A stretch of DNA of 64,000 nt from Oidiodendron maius Zn (taxonomy: Eukaryota > Ascomycota > Leotiomycetes > Myxotrichaceae): assembly GCA_000827325.1 (NCBI GenBank), contig KN832894.1, positions 62,001 through 126,000 of the forward strand, in the 5' to 3' direction. The translations under genes and the position numbers were made by a program. The notes beneath the pieces were generated by a model, which was given only the letters and a program-made list of their open reading frames with translations, made no database searches and had not been told where the DNA came from. Every line of letters starts with the position of its first letter. The first letter of the stretch is position 1. Below are positions 20,084-33,070 of the stretch, piece by piece.

Positions 20084-23000
20084 TTAGCGCCTTCCAAGTA
20101 CATCCTCACCTCCAGCATTTAAGTGCTCAAACAATGATTTTGTTTTCCCGCCAGTGATCTCGGTTTCATATTGGCAGGCCAAAATTTCAGGGTCGTCGCG
20201 TTTTAGGAACGTTCCCCGGACCATTTCCTGAAGCGGCGTCGTCAAGACATCAGGCCTTACATCGGCAACATTCCGTACGACTTTTAAGACATTAACTATG
20301 CTGTTGGGTTCTTCCAGCAAGGTCTTGATGATATTTGATAAGTCAAGATCTCCCCAGCACTGAGGTTGAAGAAGGTTACGAAGAATGTGCAAGGAATTGA
20401 TTCTTTCCGTCGATTGAATTGGGTCATTGTTAAGGATGTATTCCACCAGATAATTAATCATTTCGGTGCGATCCTCTTGTATAGTCTCGTACTCGGACTT
20501 ATCTGCTGAAGATAAGTTAGTCATTGATAGAGCGGGTTAAGTGTCAAGTTGCTCACCTGAGCCCTCGCGCTTGTCTTCGATTAGCTGTTGTTCCCATTTC
20601 GAGACCAACCCCATTAATTTAAGAACCAATTCCCTGCGCTCATTCGGACGGCTTGAAGGGGGGGCGATCGTTCGAAGTGACTGCACAATAAGCGTGATAT
20701 ACTTTTCCCGATACTTGTAGAAAATTTTGGGATTGTTGGCTAAGAAATAGAAGACGAGAGTTTCACGCCCTCCTTCCGTAAGTATTTGGTGAGGTGCGGC
20801 TGCCCAAATAGGATTTCGATCATCTGGAGTGACACTGCACAACTTTGGCAAGACTGGAGCAATGAGCTCTAAAGCTTGCATTACTAATGCGCGAGCCTCC
20901 CGAAGATCCGATTCCAGAAGAGAAATGTAGACCGTTTGGATAATCTCGACTGGCACTTCATAATGTGCAACGCAATAACCAACGACGACATGAGCGGCAT
21001 GTTTGATGAGAATATCCTCACGCCGAATATATTTCCAGCAAAATTCGATGATATCCGGCCACATATCATGGAGAATTGGAGGACAGTACTTAACAAGCAT
21101 AGCAGTCAACTGAAGCACCTCCATTGTGGTACGATCGATACCTGGCTGTGTTAAATCATCGTCTGGACTGCCGACGCCGACCTTCCAAATCTTTGCACGA
21201 ATCGATTCAATCATAGCTTTATCCACTAGCCGGGGACTCTCGGAGCTTTCCTGCTTCGAATTCCGCCGGATGATAGGATGAACAATGTTGCGTATCAAAA
21301 AAGTCTTACTCTTCTGAGATGCAGTCGCATATGCCTCTATGCTCTGCATCACAAAGATTTTCCTGAATTGGATAGACTTTTCGCAGATAATGTATCGATG
21401 GATATATATACAAAGCGGGTGAGTTTCAGAGAAGTCATTTGTCGTCACAGATTCAACGAGGCGGAGAAGATCGTCCAAGCCTACAGGATGGTGGTATTCC
21501 AAGAACTTTGCGAAGATATCCATTAACTGTTCGCTAGCTTGCTCGGCCGCAAGATGTGATGGAAGGGATTTTTTTCGCACATGGGCTTCCAGGTTTTCGC
21601 CCACTCTCTTGAACCAAATGCTATCAATTTTCCCCATCCAATCTCTCTTTCCTTCCAACTGGCAGAGCGAGTGCATGATATGAATAGAGCTAATCATGGT
21701 TTGAGTGCCGTTTTCGGCACATTTGATCAGTATTTCAACATTTTCTCCGGCGACCTTCCGGAGCGGTTCACTGTTGGGATGTTCTAGAGTCTGGGCAAAG
21801 AAACGTCCATATTTTTGCACCTCGATCTTGCGATATAGAAGAGAGCAGAACTCTTCAGGGAAAAAATTCCAGAACTTGTATAGTTTGGCTCGCAAAGTGT
21901 TATTCCGAGTTCTGTGAACCGCTTCTTCGATATCAAGTAGCGCATCGATAGTTATCATAACGGAAGTTTCCATACAGTAGTCAGATGTGGCTGCGAAGAT
22001 GAGTTGCTGGAAAGGTCGAATTAATCTCATGCATAGCCAAGCTCGTACTCCACCTCCCCAAGTTTCACGCCTCTTATTTGGGTTATCCAATATCGTATCA
22101 ATAACGATCTTAACGGAGTGTTGTATGCAGAGGCTGGACGTGACTGCGAAGATGGGTTTTTGAAATGGTAAAATTAAGCTCTTGCATAGCCCAGCCAGGA
22201 ACGGACTATTCCGAGTTCCAAGAGTTCTGAGAGACCCCTTTTCCAAATCTGGCGGCTCGTCATGGATCCTCTCATAGGAGGGCTTCGTGTGGAAGATTAA
22301 CCTGGCTCTTAGTTTGATTGCTTGGAAAAACTGAGCTTTGCCTCCTCTATACTGACTTCCATGCTTTGTGGTATCTACTGCAGACCAAACGAGCAGATTA
22401 GCCCAGTCGCCAGTGTGCATGTCGAAGAACGGTTCGAGATCATTCATCTGCTTATACCGTTGAATGAGTGCGGGTAATATGTCTGGCAGTTCTGGGAAAC
22501 GATCTAGAGCTGATTGAATATCGTCAGAGAAGATTTCGTGTAATGTCGTTGGACCGATGCAGAGGAAGACGGACACAAGAGTCTTGGCCCAATGGTTTTT
22601 GAGATTGGAACGCAAAATATAGCTCTCGGCTATCAATTCAAGGGGGTTAGTGTATTGCGACTTGGTCGTGGCATTCTTATAATATCTTAAGAGGTTGGCC
22701 GCCCCACGAAACACTTTGCTAAAAACCTGAACCTCCTCCGCAATGAATCTGTATGGGCCAATTGGTGATCCGGCAGAGCATTCCTTCAGCACGTCGAAAA
22801 TACTCTTCAAGCCGCCCATAATGTCCTCAAACAACGTCTCGTTGTCAGCCACTAGATGAACCCCGCAACCTTGAGGATCCCTCTTGATTGGCTTGGCTAT
22901 GTCTGCCAGATAGTTGTCGGGAGAAGCACCGCTAAACTTCTGCATATATTGCCGGTTCATGGTAGCGAACTTTTCTCCAATCACACCGAGAATCATGATA

Positions 23001-24363
23001 AGGCAGTGGCGGGCTTTAACCTTGTTGGGCATCTTTGCAATAGAGATGGTTATTGTCAGCAGAAGCTTGACGCTCATTCTTTGAAGGTTGGTTGCCAGAA
23101 AGCCGTCCTGTAAACTCTTGGCGTAGACCTCTACCACCTTCTGAATTTGAGGGCCATTAAGAGTATCTCGCATGCAGGTGATGAAATCAGCCACCATATT
23201 CAATGCATGAAGTCGTAGAGTCTGGATAGCAGTCAGGCTGTCACCAATCAATATCCGCTCATCGAGTAATTCATCAAACTTCTTCATGAATATCGCTCTG
23301 TGGCTCTGATTTATAATACCTCTGGTCGTCCTCAAAAGTTCTATTCGTACATCCAACATCTCGCCGGAGCAATCTTTCAGTAGTCCGATTATTCTATCGG
23401 GTAGAATGGATAGCAGATCGTTGAGCTCGGTGAGTTGGGCAAGCTGTGACTCAGGGCCTTCAAGCAGATGTGCAAGAAGGCTTAAAGTATTAACTTGTGT
23501 CCTAATAAGTTCCCTGAACACTGCGATGTCGATCTCTTGTGCCTTTGCTTTAAGAAGGAGGACTCTTTTGATGGAGAGGAGGAAACGCTTGATATATAGA
23601 GAGACCAGTGACGGGTTAGCAAGGAATATTGATTTGGCAATGATGGGAAACAGTGCAAAGACCTTGAAAGAAGTCATTGCTTTCGGGGTAGTTTGCCGTT
23701 GTAGACCTAAACTAAGGTCAGAAATAGATTCAACTGATGAACCTTGCTGAGGGGAGCTTTTTTGCTTCTGGGAGCCTGCTTGTGGCGGTATTCCAGGTAT
23801 AGAGTTACAGGTTATCTGGTCGAACACATCTTGGGTGAGGTCAAGAAACGGTTTGAACTGATCTCCAAGAACTTTAGTCTGGTGTCCCACAATATTTTTC
23901 ATTACCTTCATGCATAGCATGGCAATTTCCTCATCGGCCATCCGCACTAAACCCGTCAACGAACGCACTACATCTTGTGCATATGGTTCGAAGGGCCCAG
24001 GAGGGCAGGCGGAGAGCTGACAGAGAATTTGGAGGAAGCAAATTCGAAGCTTCTGCTCGCAGGATTAGATGTTACTAATAGTTCAGCGTGGTGTTCTTAC
24101 CTTCTCTGAGTTGCTAGTAGAACCTAGTGGCCCTTTAAGGTAGTTGAAAAGGATCGGGGCAAGCTTCTCTAAAAGCCTAGCATATTTTTCACCATATACA
24201 TAGTGTTGAATGTTGTCATGAAGTTGGATTGCTACTCTTATTATAGTCTCGATATCTAGGTAAGAAAGTTAGGGTAGCAATCAATAGATCTGACGCTGGT
24301 GAGCGACATACCAGAATTGTCAGGGTCCAGTTGCTGCGCAAGGAGATCGAGATCGAGGGACAT
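20084..24363 (-). CDS. Tra1/TRRAP-related HEAT protein without FAT or kinase-like domains
   Basis: Exons 24363-24312, 24255-24101, 24052-20557 and 20505-20084 give 1374 residues. The N-terminal region follows Tra1, the activator-binding scaffold of SAGA and NuA4: EEIAMLCMKVMKNIVGHQ, KVLGDQFKPFLDL, then MTSFKVFALFPIIA, IRTQVNTLSLLAHLLE, DELLDERILIGDSLTAIQT and LIMILGVIGEKFATMNRQY. The rest is helical, HEAT-like sequence. True Tra1 is about 3,700 residues and ends in FAT and PI3K-like domains; both are absent here, as there is no further open sequence downstream. Around the middle, a segment with LILPFQKPIFAVTSSLC is followed by the diverged copy LIRPFQQLIFAATSDYC, an internal duplication. The frame is open with no stops, so it is probably expressed. 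Exon 3 acceptor is a CAG/GAGCAG choice. Confidence 0.8.
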
Positions 24364-25701
24364 GACGGCTGTGTATATTGCAGTATGCGTTGGAGTGTGT
24401 GCTGGAGTATGTGCTGGAGTATGTCCGCATTTTCCTTGGCGCCCGTATCTTATAGAGATTCTCCTGACTTGATGACAAGAAGCGTGGTGAGAAAAAAACC
24501 TGTCTCCGCTGAAAACAAGAAGCAGAGCCTCATTCTGACCGGAATAAAAGACGTAGTTCCCCGGATACAAGGTAAAATGTGATCACGCACACATGGAAAA
24601 CATTTGGGCTTATCTTCTGCACCGCCAATCATTTGTCTCTTCTTTCCCATTGGACCGATATACGGGATCATACTTCAGAGGCTGCTCAGCAGGACACATA
24701 CAGGCAAGCCTTGCAATATGTGGAACTGATAGCAGCCTCTCGTTGGGGGAAGGCGGACCATGCGTTATGCAGCTCTGGCTTATGACCTCAGCGTTAACTC
24801 AACTTTTGAGCAGACAAAATAATACAGCTCGATCTTGAATGGTAGTCGGCATGTCTTTTGCTGGTGTAGGAGGTTTAACGGAGCTCAAGTCTACGTATGC
24901 ATATAGCGGCACAGTACTCCGAGGGGCAAGTCCTAGCCTGTTGGAGAAAGTCATTCCATAGTATGGTGCAATTCCTCATGCCAAGATGGTGGGTCGGGGT
25001 GGTGTAGGTGAAATATCCGCAGGGAGCGGGCAAAGCGCTCTCCGCCTATCTCGGCGAGATTCAGGTCGATTATATGCACAAGTATCACATGGACGGCGAC
25101 AATGCAGCTTGATTGGCGATCATGTTTTAGGATGTAGGATTTAAGCAGAACTCTCGGTTTCCTCCCGTATCCTGCTCCCATCGTAAAGAGACCGCATATA
25201 CATGGCCTACTTTACTTGGCGCTGATCAGTGCGCAAGGGGCAATGAATCGCTTTCTTTAGCATCTATTGTACCAGTAGTGAAAGTATTGTGGATCGTTAC
25301 AGCAGATGATTCCTAATACCAATTTAGCCTCCATCTACATTAAAGGTTTCTAACTTCAAGCTTCAATTTCTACAGTAAATCCCCTACTATTCTCTCCAAG
25401 GCATTCATATCCTCTAAAATCGGCTTCTAAAGCTGCGAAATGAGATTAATGGCTGCTGCCCATCCATGACTTCACCCCGAACCTCCATATTGAGATTGTA
25501 CAGCGTTCATCCTCTCCAGACTCGAATGTCCGGGAGACACTTCTGAGTATCGTCGTATTCTATTCAACTTTTAATCGTCTAATGATACCTTCCCTTCCTT
25601 TGCAATGACTTCTCCGCCAGAAGCTCTTCTCTCCTCGGAGTTATCGGCCTCCAGAATACCTGAGTCTCGCGGTCGTTCGCAGGCCGTTATAGAGGAGGGA
25701 A
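24364..25701. other. Intergenic
   Basis: Near 24385-24425 there is a short tandem repeat of TGGAGTATGTGC in the leader of the Tra1-like gene. Elsewhere only short frames without features (for example 24951-25181). The last part, 25571-25701, is open in a second frame of the next gene. Confidence 0.3.
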
Positions 25702-26744
25702 TCACATTCGCTTTGTCACTAACATACTCTTTGAAGCTCGACTCATAAGTGACAACAGATTGTCGGACTTGGGACAGCGTAGTGAATCGCGTAAAACTCT
25801 TTCTGCGTCGTTCATGGTATTCTTTGGCTGCACCAGATAGACGAAGGTCAGAAGAAGTCATAGGCAGGCAGAGAGGTTGCATACCTTATAGATTTTCTTT
25901 AGGTCTAGAACTGTGCGCCTCTCAACCATGATACAATACCCTATCCCGATCTGTTCCCAGTCCTCCTGGTTTACTTTCTGCGCCTTCTGGTTTACTTTCT
26001 GCGCCAATTTGCCAGGTGATAGAAGGAGCTTCGACACAAGATACTCCACCCAATCTTCACGGACAGAGTCTGGAATAGAAACTAGAGTGTCGCGCATTTC
26101 GCTTTTTTTTGCCACGTCATTTTTTGTTACCTGCTTTGTTATCTCTTGTTCATCTGTCATTTGGGAGCGAAGGCATTCCTAGGTTGGTTAGAAATAGGTG
26201 CTCTCAGGGAGAGGAAGCTTACTAGGAGTTCAGTTAGTGTCTTTCTCACATGAGATATCTGGGCTCCGGTATAATCTTTATAGACACATTCAATGCTGCT
26301 GATCTGATCATCTGTAAAGCTAAACTCATTATATAAATCCGTCGTCTTGAGCACAGTGTTAGAACAGAATAAAAGAAGGTGCTCATGCGGGACCATCTCT
26401 GTGATAAAGCGAATGGCGAAGCCAACAAATGGACAATCTATCAACTGGAGTATCGAATTCAAGAGGCAATCGAAAATTTGGTCTGGAGGAAGCGGCTCAT
26501 TTGTATCATATAGTGAAGGTCCCGGGGCTGAGGTGTTATGGAACCCACATGCCGAGTCGCTTCTGGTCGGCGCTGCACCACTGTCTAGAGAATGGGATAT
26601 TCTTTTGGGGAGAGGGTCGTGAATTTCGGGACGAGGTTCGACTTTACGCTCGGTCCCACCCGTATATATCCGTTTCTTGCTCTCTTGGGCATCCCTGACA
26701 GCGTCTGTGGAACTTCGCTTTCTTAGCTTGCTGGAGTTAGGCAA
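25702..26744 (-). CDS. Unknown protein with basic N-terminus
   Basis: Exons 26744-26223, 26178-25885 and 25827-25702 keep one frame and give 313 residues. The N-terminus is basic (KLRKRSSTDAVRDAQESKKR, likely nuclear). A helical core with FDCLLNSILQLIDCPFVGFA and VRKTLTELLECLRSQM follows, then a region with DSVREDWVEYLVSKLLLSP and a duplicated heptapeptide-like AQKVNQK. I do not recognise the family. The last exon is uncertain: a different frame is open from the same place down to 25571, so the C-terminus could instead be a Ser/Glu-rich tail of about 85 residues if another splice site is used. The 21-bp duplication coding for AQKVNQK is at about 25968-26009. Confidence 0.5.
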
Positions 26745-27140
26745 TTGTAGGGTGCGCTGTGGGAGAGCTTTCTTGTCTTCCTAGCTGATATATTAGCGAA
26801 GAGAACATTTCTCTCTAAGAATCTAGTATACTCCTGTCAGCATGGTATCAATCCTCCTTTGTCAAGGGATAATAGAAGTTGGTAGTGAATAAGGCGAACA
26901 AGGCGAATAATGAGCGATGAGAGGAAGGGGTCGAATGATTTCAAGAAGAGCGAGGTAAGTCTGTGGAGTGCTACCATCCTTATGTACAAGCGAAAGTCAC
27001 TAAAGCCTCTGCGGTTCTTATATGCTATTGGATTAGTGTTATGGTCATAGGGTCTTTGAATAATTATAATCCAATAAAAGCTTTGTTTCAGAAAGTTTAA
27101 AGGCAATTGATTATAGGCACTGTTGATCAAATAAAAAAAT
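26745..27140. other. Intergenic
   Basis: Promoter region of the gene at 25702-26744 and 3' flank of the next one. No supportable gene or repeat. Confidence 0.3.
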
Positions 27141-27819
27141 TCATTGATTTACTTCTTTCACTCCGGGTTTAGAGCTACAGGCAGTGAATATCTCTTGTAT
27201 CGTCGCGGCTATCTGATCTTTTGCCAGTTTGGCGCTCTCCTCCTCTTGACCAGTCAGAGCATCGTCACATTGGCCTTGCCAGTATTTAAGCTTGTTTATC
27301 AACATAGTCAAATTTTCGCTACCCTCCACTTCCAAGTCATTGACTCTCACTGCCAACAACGCCCTATATGCACATCAGGTACTGCAATTCTTGTTCTGCT
27401 AGATGGGAGACTTACACCTGGAACCCGTCGGCCTGCTTATTAACCATGAATCCCTTGATAGGTCCGCATTCCGTTGCTAGGCCCCAGATCATATTTCGAA
27501 GCTTGGTTGGAAGAGTATTCAGCTGCGGCGTATCTTTCAGAAACGGAACGCCATTCGGCTTAGGGCGAAGGCCATCAGCGGTGAAATCTTGGATTGAGAT
27601 ATTATTGACTTGGATGTAAAATCGCAGTGGGGATCCACCGATTGTAGTACTATTCGAGCCATCATCACTCGCGGCGAAGTAGTGGATATCAAAGTGCTCG
27701 ACTCCCGGGCCTAGCGAGAGCTTTGTTAGAGAGTCGAGAGCTTTCTGGACAAGATTAGAAATTCCCTCGAACGTACAGACAGGGACGCATACATAGTAAC
27801 TCTTGCTTAACTGCGCCAT
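27141..27819 (-). CDS. Unknown 208-residue protein
   Basis: Exons 27819-27416 and 27363-27141 (52-bp intron, GTAAGT...ATATAG) join in frame. The first two thirds look like a compact alpha/beta domain (YYVCVPVCTFEGISNLVQKA, VEHFDIHYFAASDDG, RFYIQVNNISIQDF, LPTKLRNMIWGLATECG). The C-terminal 70 residues are a charged helix (ENLTMLINKLKYWQGQCDD, LAKDQIAATIQEIFTAC). No signal peptide, no membrane helix, no known motif. It has the same strand and promoter spacing as its neighbours, but I see no functional clue. Confidence 0.55.
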
Positions 27820-28575
27820 TTCAAACTTGTAGATTCACGAAATACTGAGACGGCGCGTTCGTACTGTAGGAATGTCTTGTTCAAGATATATTGGGACTGC
27901 TTGCAGCTGTAATGGAAATCCTCACTGGTAGTACTGTGTTTGCGTCCGGATGCTCGACTAATGGAAGCCAAGGTGTCAGATTTGCTTGGTGTATGAGAAA
28001 ATAGACACACGATGAGGTCCGGCCCAGCCTTTAAGACTCGGTAGAACTGAGAATTGGGAAGGTTGGTTGACGGGCGATCGCACCTTCGTATATGCTACCT
28101 GACCAATATTGAAGCCCCGTGGCTGCAGCATGGTGTGGGCGATCTGGCCAGACGATGCGTATCTGCGGGTTGCTCATTACTCTGCAGGAGCCGAAGCAGG
28201 ATTAAGGCGATCACGAGGCCAAGGAATAAAAGACAGTACTCGCGACTTGACAGCCAGTGGACCGGACTCAGGTATTAGATAAGATAGTAATTTCATGTCT
28301 TGGATAACTAGTATACAATGTCAACGAGATGGCTAGCTTATCGAGTGTTTGAAAATAGACAAGTCCTCCATGAGTCGGCATTGCCGCCGCCAATTCGCTG
28401 TATAAATGATAAGTATAGATCGGAGAAAAAGAAAGAAAGGATAAATTCTTCTGTCTCGGTCCTATACGCACAGAAATGTCGAACACTAGGGGCATCGAGA
28501 GTTTCTCCAATGTGTACCTTTAATCCCCCCGAAATACCAACTCTTAGGTTGGCTTCTTCGACATCAATATTCTTT
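27820..28575. other. Intergenic
   Basis: No supportable gene. Overlapping short frames on both strands at 28268-28617 look like chance. Confidence 0.3.
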
Positions 28576-30813
28576 CTACTCCTGATTGTAGCGAAGCTCA
28601 TAAAATCTGCGGGCTAAAGGCCACTGCTGTTCCTCCATTCGTTTAGAGAACGCGTAATATACTCTCGATATCGCAGGCCCATACCCAAGTCTATCGATCT
28701 CTGCCTGATTAGGCTTAAGGGGGTCATCGTCAACCTGGAGATGGCAAGAAGGAAAGCTCTTTTCGAGCGCTGCAGAGATCTTTGCAACGGATTGCCGATG
28801 GACCACTAACTCCCAAGAGTTGTCATGCCTCTTCACAAATCCTAGAAGGTCCTGGTGATCGCCAAGCTCACCATCAAGCCAGCTTTTAACAGTGAACTCG
28901 TCGCTCTCAATATTAGAGAGTCGTACAAACATATGCGAGCTGAGAATATCGTCATCCGTCATTCTAGTAACTATCAGCACCTACTAATTACATCGAGGGT
29001 AATATATACCCAACCAAAGTATTGGCAGAGGAGGATTCTCTCTCTGCAACAATGCCCGCGAACGGAAGTTCACAGTTGTCATTCTGCAGCTGGTGCCTAT
29101 CGTGATCCCGATTCTGCGGCAATGGGCAAGGGATAGGCTTTGATGGTATGCTCACTTGACTGTGACGTAGTTCAAGATCACCAATAGTGTTGACATGCTG
29201 GACGACCCCGGGACCATGAAGTCTTTCCATGCCGAATATTCTTGGAATAGAACAAACCCAGCCCCACATGCCCTCGAACTTACGGTTCATGGACACAGTG
29301 AATCCCGCATAACATGTTCTATTGGGTGTTGAGATCGTGGATCCTTTCCTCCAAGCCGGGTATGCCGCGAATCGGAAGACCTCAGCCACAAGCTCACGAG
29401 GTTCTTTCCCAAGCAATGGAGGCAGGTATGGGATCCCGGGTACAGGTTTGTTCCACTCTTCTGTTATCGCATAGCAATGGTCGTGAAATTCGACAAGTCT
29501 CCATGTCTTTGATTGTGGGTACCGCAATTCTATCCATTTGAGTCCTAAGAGCATGGCTGTAGTCGAGAAGAAGTCGCGTATTTCCCACGAGTACTACGGA
29601 AAGATGTTAGAAATAGAAAAAGCTGGCGCCCTTAGAGACATACCTGAGCAGTATTTATAATCCGGTCATATAGGTCTGGTCTGATATTGACGTAGTCTCG
29701 CACCATGTAGGACAGAAGGTTTGATTGGCGCAATACTATCTTGCTGGATCTAGTTACCGATTCCTTATCTTCGAAATCAGCAGGTTTAAACTGCGTATAC
29801 ATATCATACGCCCGATCAGCCATGCATTGAGCTATCTTTTTCAACTTCTTTCCTTCTGAGGAAATGAGTTCAAGGAAAGAGTAATCTCCAGCAAGAGTAA
29901 GCCAGTCGCCTTTATAACGTTCCAGCAACTTCGAGAACTGTCGATTGAGAATCACAAGGTGGTCAAGTTGGAATATATTCTTAGCGTAAAAGTCCCGGAC
30001 AGCGAAGATCAACGGCTTTAACACCTGCTCTACCTCAATTGTTGTCAGGTCCAAGCTCTTAGCAACAATCCAGTGTGCTATGCGGTCAAAGTGAGGTTCG
30101 CGCAGCTTCTGCTTGTCTGTCAGTATTACCCATCCTGCTGTTGCAAGGCATACCTTCTCCAGCTGCTTGTAGCCTTCTCTTGACTGCCTGGTGTATCGGG
30201 CTCGGAGAAATGCTGACATAGTGGATGCCCACTGTAAAAATTGTATTACGACTGAGTCCTCAATCCGAAATATATATCTCCCCCAGTCTTCCAAGCCTAT
30301 ATTGCAAAACGTATGGATAACGGTAGCATGAATATTTTCGGCGACAGTGGCAGGATGCTCGAAGTTGGGATTCGGGACCACCCATTCTGTAGGCCAGATG
30401 ACGCCCGATCGAGCAGGAAGCAGGAGCGTTACGAGTTCTTGGGCGAGATGTTGATTTTCTGTCGTAATAGCTGATAGTGATGCTCTCCTCTCCGTTGCCA
30501 ATCTCCTCTCTGTTGCCAAGAGGGCATCGAGTTCAGAATCCCACCGGGAATCGAGGACCTCTACCACGTCATCGTGATCTCTGATGGGAATGAACTGGAT
30601 GATGAGTTTTGTCTGAGCGCCGTCGGACTCCTGCAGGGCCTCTAGTCCCTTTTGCTTCCAAAAACGTATGCTGGCAGAATCGAGGTACGAAAATTCTGAC
30701 GATGGCGCCAAAAAAGGATCGTGTCGTTCAATGGATGGTGCTTGGGACATGGCAGATAGACGTTTAAACAGTACATGGACTCTTGCAGGTATATGAGCAG
30801 GGGGTGGCGACAA
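28576..30813 (-). CDS. Unknown 713-residue protein
   Basis: Exons 30813-29644, 29593-29010 and 28963-28576 join in frame (introns of 50 and 46 bp with CTAAC/CTGAT branch sites). A second in-frame Met about 22 residues in (MSQAPSIERHDPF) may be the real start. The protein is mostly helical: a helical/charged region with the duplicated LLATERRLATERRA (near residue 95), then a helical domain (VHTFCNIG-like segment, WVILTDKQKLREPHFDRIA, LLERYKGDWLTLAGDYSFL) and after exon 2 a region rich in Trp and Tyr (MLLGLKWIELRYPQSKTW, NRKFEGMWGWVCSIPRIFG). I do not recognise any family. The start lies 375 bases from the divergent gene at 31189, so the two may share a promoter. Confidence 0.6.
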
Positions 30814-31188
30814 GTTCTTGCTGTGAACGGGAAATAAGGCAAACGAGGCAGGACAGGTTAGAGAATGGATAGAGGAGACACTTAGTGGTTGCCTCGTTCT
30901 GCAGCGGCTTCTTTATACATTGAACCGAAACGCCACAAGACATACAAGCCTGGACGGAGCAATGTGAGCATGGAAGGCGATGAAATTGACGGCTGCCGTA
31001 AATACGGGGACATGTGATAGTTGGTGGGGACGCCTCGATAGATCACATTTTTGATAATTCAATAGTAGCGGATCGAGTAGCTAACCTCTTTGGGTGGTCT
31101 CAGTGAGACCGCCCAAAATGGTTAGTAGAAGTAGTGCTCCCGTCAAGAGATTGACTGCCTCACTTGGGCCTTTCACTACACTTGAGAG
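30814..31188. promoter_or_regulatory. Divergent promoter between two orphan genes
   Basis: The 713-residue gene and the 541-residue gene start 375 bases apart, facing away from each other. No specific site is recognised; GAGACC/GGTCTC words near 31096-31110 form a short inverted repeat. Confidence 0.3.
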
Positions 31189-33070
31189 ATGGGGTTTCGT
31201 CGCCGAATGTTTGACTTTAAAGGCGATGACTCTGCTTACAGCCATTACCTCGAGGCAAAAGTCTTGGAGCTGCAAGAGCAACTTCGTCAAGTATCAAATT
31301 CGGTGCCTCCTCTGTCAGCTCCGCAGTCTTCATCTCTGTCGCCGCCTTCTTCGTCTTCTTCGTCTCTACCCCAGCCTTCTTTATCGCTACTGCCTCCTGC
31401 CTTATGTCCACAGTCTTCATCTCTGCGACCTTCGCCTGCACGTTCTATTGCTACTGAAGGCGCTCCTCGGAGAAGCAGCGATGATGAATTTATCTGGAAT
31501 TCTCGCCCACCACCAGTTAAGAAGTCTCGACTGTCAGAACCGAGATGGAAAAGGGAAATAGACAAGATGTTAAAGGGCATCCCAACGGCGCAACAATGGG
31601 ATGATAAGAGAAGAAACCTGAACCTCTCCTCTTGGGACGACGTCTTACTTGCTTTCGACTTGATAATTGATCGTGACAACACCCTGCTAGCTACAAAGAG
31701 AGTCATTCGCGAGACAGATTCCCTAGCCTCCTTTGATCAGGCAGATGATGAGGCAGACAATCGAGCTGCTAGTCCTCTCTTAATTTCTGCCAGAGCCTAT
31801 GCTCGAAGAACGGTAGCCCTTAACGCTGAGGGAAGATTTACTACACATGTGCTGCAATTCCGCGAACTGGTCCTTATATCACTATGTATTGCGCTAATAT
31901 CAGACGGGATCGACACTACCGTCGTCAATTCAGTGATGAAGATCTTCATTACAGATTCCGAAGATGAAAGATACCTTCAACGGGTTCGTGATGGAGCCCT
32001 GTGGGTTAATAATATAATATCCAAACTTGTTAATACGGGCCTCGGCCATCGAGCCAGTGAGATTTTCGTGCTTTGTAAGTTGATTCTTAAAAATCTTATC
32101 GAAAGATGATCCTCTCAAGGCTTATATATATTGCAGGTAGTCAGTCGGTTGTACGGTACTATCGGTTTGCGCAGTCGAGAAAAGAGAGCTCTCAGTATTT
32201 TATATCTTCTTTATTACAGCGTTCCCATCCCAAGCGTGCGCCTGAAGATCTGGATTCACTCCCATTCTCGATTCCCTTCTTTATTAAGACCATAGCGACC
32301 GACCTAAGGCAAGTCTGCTCTGTAAATAGTTGACTTTATACTAATCATCGCAGCCTGTCCTCCATTTGTACTAGTCTCGGATACTCGAAAGATCACATCT
32401 CGAGAAAATACGACTACTTCTACAGAAATTATATAGCGAGACAGCTTCAATGGCGATTTGCTAGTTCTTGCGATGGATTGGGAGCAGACCTTATTGAAAC
32501 AGCTCTAGATAGGTTGACAGCCGTTGCGGATATTGTTCTCACTAGTGAGCAGCGGTCACAAACTTCTGCTATCGTTGCAACGGATGAAGATTCTGAGCCC
32601 GTGTCTTTGCGAGAATCGCAGAACCGTTAGTTTGCATGCAACATCCAGGAGAGCTTCGCTAATTAGTGTGCTTAGAATTGAACGCAAATCCATTCGACCT
32701 GCCGCTAGTGGTCGAGCCGCGCAATGATCAGCCGGAGCCATTTGTGCCAGACCAGCAGATACCAAGACGAGACTTACTGGCAGGATTGTCAGGCAGTCCA
32801 CTAGGTAGATACAAAGAGAATCGTCTTCAGTTCTATGAATCTGAGCTAATTTCTACTTGAAGCACAAAATCAGGTGCATACACAAGGGCCAGGGAGCCGC
32901 ACCATTGATGATTCGCGAGACGACAGCCAAGGTACTGAGAGTTTATATTTAAGACGATCCAGAATGCTAATGGTATCTTAGACACGGAGCAATTCTATTG
33001 TCAGCCTAATGACACTGATCTTGCGAGCTTCTTTGTCAACAGTGATCTCTCAAACTACTTCCATTTCTAA
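31189..33070 (+). CDS. Unknown 541-residue protein, six exons, GC-AG intron
   Basis: Exons 31189-32074, 32137-32308, 32354-32625, 32667-32804, 32863-32931 and 32982-33070 join in frame. A short coiled coil (YLEAKVLELQEQLRQV) is followed by a Ser/Pro-rich linker (about residues 40-90), a basic patch (PVKKSRLSEPRWKRE), and a long helical domain (residues 110-400) with WDDVLLAFDLIIDRD, FRELVLISLCIALISDG and FYRNYIARQLQWRFA. The C-terminus is polar and acidic. Intron 2 begins GCAAGT, not GT; no GT donor nearby keeps the frame. I do not recognise the family. Its plan (coiled coil, Ser-rich linker, basic patch, helical domain) recalls non-DNA-binding fungal regulators, but this is weak inference. 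Confidence 0.65.
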
